Of a stretch of 64,000 bases of DNA, positions 28,596 to 37,176 are shown piece after piece. Positions within the stretch are counted from its first letter, which is position 1. The number at the start of each line of letters is the position of its first letter. The position numbers were made by a program, and so were the translations under genes. Below the pieces are notes generated by a model. The model saw only the letters and a program-made list of their open reading frames with translations, did not search any database and was not told where the DNA came from. The stretch comes from Pseudoalteromonas espejiana DSM 9414. GTDB lineage: Bacteria > Pseudomonadota > Gammaproteobacteria > Enterobacterales > Alteromonadaceae. The stretch lies in assembly GCF_002221525.1 (NCBI RefSeq), contig NZ_CP011029.1:496001-560000 (forward strand), written 5' to 3'.

Positions 28596-29914
28596 CATTT
28601 TCTTTTTGGTGGGGTATTTACTGGGTTTGACCCACCTAGGGTAAGACCTGTCCTCCCGCCGTATCGGAAGCTCATAATAAGACAGTTGATTAATGAGGTT
28701 TTCATACAACACGGGCAGCTTTCCTGGGCTTGTGAGTCCTGTTGTAAGTAGGAATGCCACAACCGCGCTTGAGCACCCGCTGAAGCTTAGCTGATTTGGC
28801 CAGATACCTTTACGTGTAGCGGCTTCAGTCATTGCCACTCGTATCAGATTATAAGCCAATAGCACCCCCCACAGCTCTTGCTCAACCATATCAGGCCGTT
28901 TGCTTATAAGCGTATACTCACTGTTCAGTAGCGTTTGTTTCATTTCACGATACCCTAACTCAATTTTCCAGCGATGACTGTATAAGTCTACAATTTCGTC
29001 ACTGGGGTAACGCATTACATCGGTAAGCGATGTAAGAATTCGGCACTCTTTCCCTTTAACTTTCTTCGTAATTTAACGCGGTTCAATCTCGTCAGGCAGC
29101 TCGGGGAACTTCTTTCTTGCTTGTGGTGTGGCTCTCAGCCTTACCCGTTTATCTACTCGGCTATAGCTTTCTAATATATCAAACTGAAGCCCTTTTCTTG
29201 CCGGTATCATCCCGTGTCTTTCTTCTCCCTCGCTCTGCCATTTATAGAGTAACCCTAAGGAGTAAAAGCCACGGTCAAACAGGGTGAGTGAATGATTAGG
29301 CGTGTCTTCGATTAGCTGCTCTGCTAGCACCATCTCATTGGATTTGTACTTATCAAATGTACTATTGATGACTTGTCAGTTCCATTTGACACACCATGCG
29401 GATCTGAGGAAAGGCTGTATCACCATGCTGAGTACTACCAGAGCCATACTTTTCACGGTTTTGAGCGGTATCAGCTGTTCGCCAAACGACACCATCTACA
29501 CCATCTACACCATCTACACTAATAAGATTCAACCCGTTCCATGTTTCAAACCTATTTTTTTGATACCAATGTTTAGCCATCTTCTTAAAGCAGTGTTCGA
29601 CGGCCTCAGTACCTAGGCGCTGTCGCACTGGGTGCAGCAAGCGGTGTTTTACCTGGAAGTGCAATATCCATCTTAGTCGCAATATTCCACACTGACTCTT
29701 GTCTAAAAAGACTCATCCCCATGACACACCACATCACAGATTCAAGAGGTAAGCGACGCTTTCTGACGGTTGCGACTCCTGCTTCAATAAACGCCTCATC
29801 AATAATAGATGGATCTAAAAGTGACGAAAGTTTTTCAAATGAATGAAATTGGGTACTGGCATTAAATGCGGTGTCTAAAGCTGTTTTAATATTCATAAAA
29901 AAGTCCGATTGCAA
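28596..29914 (-). pseudogene. IS4-family transposase, several disruptions and truncated 3' end
   Basis: Homology runs through four pieces. The N-terminal piece starts at 29914 (MNIKTALDTAF). The second has the first catalytic region, VDGVDGVDGVVWRTADT, with a repeated VDG. The third has [17 protein letters not shown] (second Asp). The last has YSHRWKIELGYREMK, which fits the IS4 signature Y-2-R-3-E-6-K. Frame breaks occur near 29640 and 29360 and a stop near 29070. The C-terminus ends in KYPTKKK at the IS256 junction. It cannot make an active enzyme. Confidence 0.85.
29491..29517. repeat. Triplicated 9-bp unit in the IS4 transposase
   Basis: Three perfect tandem copies of ACCATCTAC. On the coding strand this repeats Val-Asp-Gly three times at the first catalytic aspartate of the transposase. 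Confidence 0.9.
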
Positions 29915-30013
29915 ATGCTCATCGGATTCTTACATCTATAAAAGATCGGTCAACCGATCATTAAAATATTTCTTAACTGATTGGCATTACCACAAAGTGG
30001 GCTCTTAAAGTAA

Positions 30014-30090
30014 TGTCTCGTCCTGAAATGTATTGACACATTTAGGATTTGTTATGACTAAGTCAAACAATACACCGACCAAACGAACAC
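30014..30090 (+). mobile_element. 5' scrap of a second insertion sequence
   Basis: TGTCTCGTCCTGAAATGTAT resembles an IS terminus and is followed by an ATG reading MTKSNNTPTKR, like the start of a small IS3-type OrfA. The homology appears to stop near 30090, where the sequence instead reads, on the minus strand, as the C-terminus of a TonB-dependent receptor. The family assignment is tentative. Confidence 0.4.
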
Positions 30091-30551
30091 CTACTCTCAC
30101 TTTACACAAAGAAGGTTTCGTTTCTACACTAACACCTGCAGGGTTATAACTGTTAAAAACATACTTACCATCAACATATCTGCTGTAACAGCACTTTTAG
30201 GAGAGCCTCCAGTTTCTAATACGCCCCAATTATCGCTGAGCATATTAGTTTAGTTTTTTAACTGTGAAAGTAGTATCTTGATAAACATCTGAATCAAAAG
30301 TTATTTTATATGGGCCACCAACAGTAAGCCTACTACTGAAAAACTACCATTTTCATTTACTGTCATTGTTTTTGTAGAGCCTGAAGGCAAATGAGCAATT
30401 GTCATTTTAGTTCCTTGTGCTGGTTTCCCATTAGGCCCTGTAATTTCCCTTTGAACGATGACGATGTTTCATTTCCGAATGCTGCGCCACTTGCACCAAC
30501 ACATGTCGCAATAGCAAGTGAAAGTACTGTTTTGCGTAATTGGTTTTTCAT
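30090..30551 (-). pseudogene. Remnant of an Oar-like TonB-dependent receptor
   Basis: The 5' part (from 30551) reads MKNQLRKTVLSLAIATCVGA, a signal peptide, then through a frameshift GPNGKPAQGTKMTIAHLPSG and GGPYKITFDSDVYQDTT. This is a carboxypeptidase-regulatory-like domain paralogous to the intact receptor at 30858-34064. Near 30237 it jumps to a C-terminal piece: LSDNWGVLETGGSPKSAVTA, then by another frameshift YVDGKYVFNSYNPAGVSVET and KVRVGV, the usual last strand. About 900 residues of the middle are missing. Confidence 0.75.
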
Positions 30552-30789
30552 TTAATTTTTCCGTGTAGTTATTAATTAAATCTTTTAAATAAACAATATA
30601 AATTAGTTTGTTAAAAGTATGCTCCTATGGGTCTTATTTTTCATTACAAATAAAAAACAACTGCAATATATTTTTAATAAACGGCAACATGTTTGTTTAT
30701 TTTAATGGTTTTTTGAGTAATAACTCTATGTCAGGGTATATGTTACGCGGGCTTTATGACAAAAATGTGGAATTGTTGTATTAAAAGAA
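30552..30789. other. AT-rich spacer upstream of the receptor remnant
   Basis: The former promoter region of the broken receptor gene. It is strongly AT-rich. No ORF or repeat was identified. Confidence 0.4.
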
Positions 30790-30817
30790 AAACCCATTAC
30801 AAAACTGTAATGGGTTT
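30790..30817 (-). terminator. Terminator of the Oar-like receptor gene
   Basis: AAACCCATTAC (30790-30800) pairs with GTAATGGGTTT (30807-30817) around a six-base loop. A U-rich tail follows on the minus strand, 40 bases past the receptor stop. Confidence 0.85.
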
Positions 30818-30857
30818 AATATAAAAATATTTTAAGCTAATAAATTTAGTTGGAAGC

Positions 30858-33800
30858 TTAGAACTTATAACTTATACCAACTTTAGCCTGCCATGCAGAT
30901 GAACTCGTTTGGTATTGGCTGTAATTACGAACGTCAGCACCGTTGAATCGGCCATCAATTTTATAGCGTCCTTCGTCATCTAAACCACCAAAATCATAAA
31001 CAGCTTGGTCAGAGAAACCTAAGCGTTTTTCTACGCCCCAATCACTGTTTAATAAGTTTGCGAAGTTATCAACCATGAAGTAAATCTCACCACTGTGACC
31101 TTCAGCAAACCCAGGAATTTCTTGTTTGATGCTTACATCCATAGTAGTTACCCAAGGTTGAGTGCCTGAGTTACGACCTAAAATCTCACCACGCTCGGAG
31201 ATACCAGCACGATTTAGAAGCGTTTCTAGTTCACTCCAAGACAATTTAGACTCATCCCAATTTACATTAGGATCATCAGCACCTGTAGGTATATAAGCTA
31301 AGTAAGCTGAGCTTGAGTAGAAGTCTCGAGTATCGCCTAAGTCACCGTCGGTAAACATGCCCATAGTGTAGCTAAATGGACGGCCAGAGCGGCGCTCAAA
31401 ATACACGTTAAACTTAGTTGCATAGCCACTGAAAAATTCAGTGTTATACGCTAAATTAACTTTAAAGCTGTGCTCTACTTCGTATGAACCACGATCTGCA
31501 AAGTCTTCATTACGGTTTCGTGTAACGTTGTATTGGTAGTTACTTTGAGCTCGAGAAGATGAACCTGAAGATGCTTCAGTTACGTCTTGGTGTGCGTAGC
31601 TTGCTGAAACGTAAAGGCCATTTTCAAATTCTTTTGCAAGACCCGTTGAGATAATAATTGAACGGCCATCGTCAGATGAGTTAGTCATTGCAATATCAAA
31701 GTTATCAGCAAGGTCGCCGGTATAAATACTTTCGTTTATTACCCGTTCCCCATCGGCAGCTAAGCCAACAGGTTGGATAGCTGTATTATGCCATACTGCC
31801 TCATTCTCTTTTTTATGGTAAGCAATTTCAGCCTGCCATTTGAAGCCATCGCCAAGCAACTCTGAGTCAAACTCGTATTCGAAACCAACTTGAGCACGAA
31901 TGCTTGACGGAAGCTCAAAATCAGGGTCTACATAGTTTGTGCTACCCGCACCTTGAACTAACGTGTTTTTAATAGCATCAGGTACTTGCGTAATATCAGC
32001 TTGGTTGTTGGCGTAATAATCATTAATAGCACTTTGAGGTGCTTCTACAAATGTAATACCATCATTTTGGAATGAGTTATTATACCAAACGTTTGGTATA
32101 CCACCTTGGAATCGACCTATACCACCATTAATGGTTAATGCTTCAGTTGCATAATATTTAAAGCCAATACGCGGTAAAATTATATCTAAACCATCAAGAT
32201 TTTCTTGATTGCTAAAGCCGTAAGTATTTAAAAAGTTTTCGTTTAAAGTTGGTTTATCGTCTGATGATAAACGCTCATAACGAACGCCTGCTGTTACTTC
32301 TAAATCGTCACCAACATAAAAAGTATCTTCAATATAAAGTGCTAACTGGTTACGTGTTGCATCGTATGCAGTGTCATTTGGGTTGTTAGTAAATGCGTTA
32401 CTGTAAGAAAAGTCGTAAGCGCCTCGAAAGTTACCCACTTCACGGTTTTGAAAACCTTCAAAGTTATCAAATTCCCAAGAGCCTAATGAATTGGCAGCAA
32501 ATAAGTTGTATAAGTTTAGTGACTCATACTGCATACCAAAGTTAATTTCGTGCTCATCCATTAAGTAAGTAGCATCGAAAGTAAGTGTTAAGTTTTCAGT
32601 AGAAGAGCTGTTAGCATGGCGGAATTCGTCTGTACCAAACTCGTAAGCAGGACCACGGAAGTATTCTTCAACTTTAACGAAACCGATATCAGAATTTGTT
32701 AAGCTTCTAGATGAAACATCTTTGTAAGCAATGCCAATTTCTGTTGAGAAGTTTTCATTCCAGTCTGAATATAATTTTGTCGCAAAATTATTGAATTTAG
32801 TAGCGTAAGTATAACGGCTTGACGCTAAGCTAACTGTACTGCCGCCAGTGCCGACATTTGTTTCGTCTTTATCGTCTTGCCATTGGTAAGTGAAATCTAA
32901 ACGATGATCATCATTAATGTTCCAGCTTAATTTAACAAGTAGTGACTCGTTTGTGTCTTTAGGATCGCCACCTAAAGAGTCAGTTAATCCATATTCATTA
33001 CTTAAAATGTTAAGAAAATTATTGTAATTCTCTTCTGTTACGTCGTACTCATTCGTTGCACCTGAACCTTCAAAACCATAATCTAAGTCAAGTTCGCTTG
33101 TCCACTTGTTGTAGTTTACAAAGTAAAACAAAGTATCATCAATTAATGGGCCACCAACATTAAAGCCATAACGCTTCTCAGTTTGAATCGGCTCAACTTG
33201 CTCAACAACATAAGTGCGATGACCATCGTCATCCAAAACAGGGCTGCCATCTGCATATACTTGAGAAATACTGTCTACATCGCCTGCAATATCAGGAGTT
33301 GATGTTTCATAAAAGCCAGAAAATTTAAACTCATTAGTACCTGATTTTGTTACGGCATTAATAGTACCGCCACCAAAGTTACCTTTAGAAGCTGAAAAAG
33401 GAGATACATCAACAGAAATTTGCTCAATTGCATCAAGTGCAACTGGAGGTTGTGAGGTCGGGTAGCCACCGTAACTTAAACCAAAATCGTCATTTTGGCC
33501 TATGCCGTCAACAGTTAAACCATTTGAACGAGGGTTACTACCTGCAAACGTTAGCTCGCCATTGCCATTAATGCTGGCAAGCGGGTTTAAGCGTGCAATA
33601 TCTTTAATATCACGGTTAAAGCTTGGCATGTTTTCAATTGTGTCAGAGCCAAATGTACTGCTAGAGCCACCAGATTGTTGAACTATTTTATAACCAGATA
33701 CTTCAATCTTTTCGATGTTTAGCGGAGCAAGCTGTGAACTTAAACGATAAGTTTCACCCAGGTTCAAGTAGATATTTTCAACAGTCGTATCGTTAAACGT

Positions 33801-34064
33801 ATCAGAATCGATGATCACCATGTAAGGACCACCTACACGTAAACCATTAGCGATAAACGTACCACTTTCGTTAGTCGTTAGTTCACTAATAGTACCCGTT
33901 GGTTGGTGAACTACTTTAATTTTAACGTTCGCTGCACTACCACCTGAAGGCGTGGTAATTTTACCACGCATGGCAGATGAAGTATCTGCGGCCATTGTGC
34001 TCGTAGAAACTCCTAGTGCTAGTATCACAGCACCAGTTAATTTCGAAAGACGAAGCTTATTCAT
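30858..34064 (-). CDS. Oar-like TonB-dependent outer-membrane receptor
   Basis: About 1068 residues from the ATG at 34064. The upstream in-frame start is rejected because the signal peptide begins here (MNKLRLSKLTGAVILALGVS, cut near MAA-DT). Next is a carboxypeptidase-regulatory-like domain (about 28-115: GKITTPSGGSAANVKIKVVH), then a plug (VQQSGGSSSTFGSDTIENMP, RDIKDIARLNPLASINGNGE). A large beta-barrel ends in a strand with terminal Phe (WQAKVGISYKF). It moves a large ligand into the periplasm with TonB energy. The ligand is unknown; the neighbouring nuclease and 5'-nucleotidase hint at nucleic acid or peptide-bound matter. Confidence 0.9.
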   Translation of the reverse strand: MNKLRLSKLTGAVILALGVSTSTMAADTSSAMRGKITTPSGGSAANVKIKVVHQPTGTISELTTNESGTFIANGLRVGGPYMVIIDSDTFNDTTVENIYLNLGETYRLSSQLAPLNIEKIEVSGYKIVQQSGGSSSTFGSDTIENMPSFNRDIKDIARLNPLASINGNGELTFAGSNPRSNGLTVDGIGQNDDFGLSYGGYPTSQPPVALDAIEQISVDVSPFSASKGNFGGGTINAVTKSGTNEFKFSGFYETSTPDIAGDVDSISQVYADGSPVLDDDGHRTYVVEQVEPIQTEKRYGFNVGGPLIDDTLFYFVNYNKWTSELDLDYGFEGSGATNEYDVTEENYNNFLNILSNEYGLTDSLGGDPKDTNESLLVKLSWNINDDHRLDFTYQWQDDKDETNVGTGGSTVSLASSRYTYATKFNNFATKLYSDWNENFSTEIGIAYKDVSSRSLTNSDIGFVKVEEYFRGPAYEFGTDEFRHANSSSTENLTLTFDATYLMDEHEINFGMQYESLNLYNLFAANSLGSWEFDNFEGFQNREVGNFRGAYDFSYSNAFTNNPNDTAYDATRNQLALYIEDTFYVGDDLEVTAGVRYERLSSDDKPTLNENFLNTYGFSNQENLDGLDIILPRIGFKYYATEALTINGGIGRFQGGIPNVWYNNSFQNDGITFVEAPQSAINDYYANNQADITQVPDAIKNTLVQGAGSTNYVDPDFELPSSIRAQVGFEYEFDSELLGDGFKWQAEIAYHKKENEAVWHNTAIQPVGLAADGERVINESIYTGDLADNFDIAMTNSSDDGRSIIISTGLAKEFENGLYVSASYAHQDVTEASSGSSSRAQSNYQYNVTRNRNEDFADRGSYEVEHSFKVNLAYNTEFFSGYATKFNVYFERRSGRPFSYTMGMFTDGDLGDTRDFYSSSAYLAYIPTGADDPNVNWDESKLSWSELETLLNRAGISERGEILGRNSGTQPWVTTMDVSIKQEIPGFAEGHSGEIYFMVDNFANLLNSDWGVEKRLGFSDQAVYDFGGLDDEGRYKIDGRFNGADVRNYSQYQTSSSAWQAKVGISYKF

Positions 34065-34231
34065 AATGTTGTTTTCCCGTATTATTAATGTCAAATTTAT
34101 AGTTTTAAATATACTTATAAGAACCAAGCTAATGGATCTTATTAAGCTTTGCAGTATCTAATTTATGTATTGCTTTTTAATCATATTTTTTTGATTTTAC
34201 TTTTCTAGTATTACATTAATATGAAATACCT

Positions 34232-35092
34232 CTAGTTAGTTTGCTTCTTTTCAAAAACTAAAGCTGTTTCTAACTCTTTTGCAGCAGGGTCAAATAGAGC
34301 ATTTAATAACCCAGCTAATCGAATACCCGCTTGTTGTAAGCGCGTTTTTACGATGGGCGTATTGTTATAAATGTAGCTGTAGCCAACTTCGTCGTTGGTA
34401 TACTTATAAATTTTTGTTGCTAAGTTGTGTGACTCTTCAACCCAGGTTTTAGGAGAGCTTTGTAAATACTGTGCAATTAACTCACTGTTATTAGTATCGA
34501 TAAATTGTGCGTACTCAGTGAACGACAGGTTTTCGTTTTCAACTAGCTTTGTATCCCAAAGGCTGTGAAGATTTGTTTCTTCATTAAAAAAAGAAACCTT
34601 TATACGGTTACCACCTCTGTCTTCACCTCTACCTGCATGAAATGGCTGATGACTATCACCTACCAAATGTACTAAAAAGCGTAAGCTAAATTGTTTAGCA
34701 TCTAAAGTGCTGTTGGTATCTGTAAGTGTTTGCATTGAGTAGTGAATACCCTCAAGGATATTACTTACAGATTCTTTATTTTTTGTATGTTCGTGATTAA
34801 AACTGAAAGATTTACCCGGTGCTGCATTTATGTAATGCCAGCGAGAAGATTTTTTTTGCCAAAACTCGCCAGGAGCAGAGCGCATTTCATCAGGCCACGT
34901 TGATATTTGAGCAAGTGACTCACCATCTAGATAAGGTTTAATTGTTGCTTTAGTTGTCTCGCTTATGTGAAGTTCTGCAACCTTACCTACTATACGATGA
35001 CCATTTTGACCCCAAGCATATGAATTATTGCTTGTGAAAACTGCACTGACTAACAATGCGGAAAAAATCGAATGTTTTATATTGCTACGCAT
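34232..35092 (-). CDS. S1/P1-type zinc nuclease, secreted
   Basis: A 286-residue periplasmic or secreted enzyme that degrades single-stranded DNA and RNA to 5'-nucleotides. The signal peptide ends SNNSYA, leaving W27 as the mature N-terminus, a known zinc ligand in this fold. Other ligands lie in WGQNGHRIVG, STWPDEMR, HLVGDSHQPFHAGR with EDRGGNRI, and NLHSLWDTK. It is upstream of the Oar-like receptor on the same strand; about 170 bases separate them, so co-transcription is possible. A 5'-nucleotidase nearby would complete release of nucleoside and phosphate. Confidence 0.93.
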   Translation of the reverse strand: MRSNIKHSIFSALLVSAVFTSNNSYAWGQNGHRIVGKVAELHISETTKATIKPYLDGESLAQISTWPDEMRSAPGEFWQKKSSRWHYINAAPGKSFSFNHEHTKNKESVSNILEGIHYSMQTLTDTNSTLDAKQFSLRFLVHLVGDSHQPFHAGRGEDRGGNRIKVSFFNEETNLHSLWDTKLVENENLSFTEYAQFIDTNNSELIAQYLQSSPKTWVEESHNLATKIYKYTNDEVGYSYIYNNTPIVKTRLQQAGIRLAGLLNALFDPAAKELETALVFEKKQTN

Positions 35093-35313
35093 TAGAACTT
35101 CCTAGATATTTATTTCATATGATTGCTATAAGCTAATACGGTCAATTGTCCTTACTTTTGTTACTTATAGGAAGGACTCAATAGTATTCATGTTTTCTTA
35201 TTCAAAGCCCTTTAAAAACAAACATTTAAATTTCATAGGTAAAATTACTTGTTGTAATAAGTAAATAAAATTGTTCAAATACATTTATATTATCTATTTT
35301 TAGTGGCATTGCT

Positions 35314-36210
35314 TTGAATTTTAAAAATATTGTGTTGCACAAAATGTTAATTGTTATATTTTTGTTTGTGTTGTTGGTTGTTACGTGGATTTGTGGTCAA
35401 GTTAGTGTATACAACGATGATTTACATTTTCCAGTTATGATCGAAACCTCAACAGAGTGTCATACAAGTGCAACAAGTAATAAAGACCAGTTAATTATTT
35501 TCACTCAATCAAAAAAAATAGCCAAGGTATTAACACAAAGTTTGTGTTCTGATAACGTCGTGGCTAAGCAATATGGCTCTGTAAAAGGGTATTGGGGAGA
35601 TAGAACGGCAGACAGTTTTGAGTTTGTTGGTAAAGGTATTGCAGATTTAATTTTAGCGAAAAGTAATATTATGGCTGCATTTAAAGCTGAATCAACTTAC
35701 AACTATCAACCGGTAGTGGGGTTTTCTGACTACACTGCTTTTTTTATATCGTCTAAAGAAAAACCTCGACTTACAAAACAGTACTTTTTAGATAAACGCA
35801 TAGGTTTGCTTGATTACCCAACTAGTCGTTCTGGGCACATTTTACCAAAGCAAACATTTAAAGAGTTGGATATTAATTTAGCTAATTTGAAAATTACCTA
35901 TGCTAGCTCACATAATGAATTACGTGATTTACTCGCTGACGGAAAAGTAGATATTATTGCTTCGTTTTGGAAAGAGAGCGACGAAAAACGTTTTTCAAAA
36001 AACTATATTACACCATTGAGTAATAATATTTCTGGGACAAGGTGGTATTTAAAAATGCAGCAAAATAATACTGATTTGTTTTGTGCAGTTCAGGAAAACT
36101 TACTTGCTATGTCTAAAGATCAAAGGTTGCACTACTATCAGAATGTTCAGCCGTTTTGGAGTTGCGGTATTAGCTCAGTAAACTTAAAAGAGGACGCAGA
36201 TGATGAGTAA
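35314..36210 (+). CDS. PhnD-like periplasmic binding protein, membrane-tethered
   Basis: A 298-residue protein starting at TTG; an ATG ten codons later is an alternative, and neither has a good ribosome site. One hydrophobic segment (about 11-30) acts as signal anchor or signal peptide. The rest resembles the PhnD/phosphonate-type binding fold: VGFSDYTAFFISSKEK and GLLDYPTSRSGHILPKQTFK with ITYASSHNELRDLLADGKVD. No permease is present. It overlaps the next gene by 11 bases, so the two proteins probably work together, the binding protein sensing a ligand for its membrane partner. Ligand unknown. Confidence 0.62.
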   Translation: MNFKNIVLHKMLIVIFLFVLLVVTWICGQVSVYNDDLHFPVMIETSTECHTSATSNKDQLIIFTQSKKIAKVLTQSLCSDNVVAKQYGSVKGYWGDRTADSFEFVGKGIADLILAKSNIMAAFKAESTYNYQPVVGFSDYTAFFISSKEKPRLTKQYFLDKRIGLLDYPTSRSGHILPKQTFKELDINLANLKITYASSHNELRDLLADGKVDIIASFWKESDEKRFSKNYITPLSNNISGTRWYLKMQQNNTDLFCAVQENLLAMSKDQRLHYYQNVQPFWSCGISSVNLKEDADDE

Positions 36211-37147
36211 ATATAAGCAATTACTTGTTTTACTGTGTTTATTTTTTATTTTATCGTCTGTTTTTTACATTTCTGTAACTCAAAAAAGCCAGCAAGTAGT
36301 TAAACAAAAAATAATCCAGATAGAGAAGCAAATAGCACTAGATTTACCCTTACTTGATTTATCAAATGAGCTGCTTAAACACTCAGGTAATAAAGACACG
36401 GTTAATAGCTACATTAAAACCTTAAATAGCTACATCGATTCGGATGATCTCATAGTTGCTGCTATTGTATCCAAAAAAGAAATGGTAACACCTATAAAGC
36501 CAGGGCAAGTAATGCATAGTTTGAATACAAGCAGCGGGGTTGTATTAGTTGTATTTGGCGTTAAGCGCACCCACTTTACGTTAAGTCATTTTATTTATTA
36601 TTTAATATTTTTTGTTTTAAGTGTGTTAGTTACCTTTTGGATAAAATTTGCGTTTATTAAGCAAAGTAATAAACAATTGATTCATACAGAGCATCAAACA
36701 ATTACTGAGCCTACGCCGCTTGTACTTATTGTTGATCTTAACGATAAAACACTATCTAGTAATTGTAATCCAGATAAAAAAATGGCTTTGGCCAATAAGC
36801 CACTATGCTTTTATTTAGCACTTGTAGAGTATTGTACAAATAATGATGATGTAACGCTTAGTCATAATAAAAATGTACCCGAGGAGCTTATAGAGCTTGC
36901 TAACAAGTATTTTTATAGGTTAGTTGAGCTTGGTCATACAATTAGAAAAAAACCTAACTTTAATAATAGTCTTGAAAAAACTTTGAGTGAAATACGTGCG
37001 GCATTAGATGAAGTGCTTAACGAATGTCCTGAAGAGAAAGACTTATATTATCCACCTAAAGCGTATGGAGAAGGGTCGCGTTCTCGACTGCATAGCTATG
37101 GGTTGGCAAATATTAAAAAAGGCAATATTGAAATAATAGGAAAGTAG
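36200..37147 (+). CDS. Two-TM protein with conserved cytoplasmic domain; possible membrane-bound regulator
   Basis: I do not recognise a named family. The 315-residue protein has TM helices at about 7-25 and 128-148 with a periplasmic loop of about 100 residues between. The C-terminal 160 residues are cytoplasmic: LVLIVDLNDKTLSSN, then ANKPLCFYLALVEYC, ELANKYFYRLVELGHTIRKK and EKTLSEIRAALDEVL. A strand followed by helices and a basic segment is reminiscent of a winged helix, but kinase, cyclase and classical HTH signatures are absent. Overlap with the binding-protein gene suggests a two-part sensor. Confidence 0.55.
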   Translation: MMSKYKQLLVLLCLFFILSSVFYISVTQKSQQVVKQKIIQIEKQIALDLPLLDLSNELLKHSGNKDTVNSYIKTLNSYIDSDDLIVAAIVSKKEMVTPIKPGQVMHSLNTSSGVVLVVFGVKRTHFTLSHFIYYLIFFVLSVLVTFWIKFAFIKQSNKQLIHTEHQTITEPTPLVLIVDLNDKTLSSNCNPDKKMALANKPLCFYLALVEYCTNNDDVTLSHNKNVPEELIELANKYFYRLVELGHTIRKKPNFNNSLEKTLSEIRAALDEVLNECPEEKDLYYPPKAYGEGSRSRLHSYGLANIKKGNIEIIGK

Positions 37148-37176
37148 TTTAACTACCTTCCTATTATTATCTTCAT

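Larger units (their letters stand above)
27254..29990. mobile_element. IS4-family insertion sequence, interrupted by an IS256-family element
   Basis: The outer ends are inverted: GTAATGCCAGTTAGTTAA (27254-27271) and TTAACTGATTGGCATTAC (29973-29990), 16 of 18 matching. Flanking octamers CACAAAAT and CACAAAGT look like a decayed target duplication. Without the inner IS256-type element (27288-28595) the length is about 1.43 kb, normal for IS4. The transposase gene inside is broken. Target site: just downstream of the MarR gene. Confidence 0.82.

Noticed and set aside
27281..28602. Clean target duplication for the IS256 element
   Set aside because: The flanks CATTTTT and CATTTTC match at six of seven bases only and are low-complexity, so they do not prove a duplication.
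30054..30149. Short protein starting MTKSNNTPTKRTP as a functional gene
   Set aside because: It stops after about 31 codons, and from about 30090 it reads across the opposite strand of a receptor remnant, so it is a chimeric scrap.
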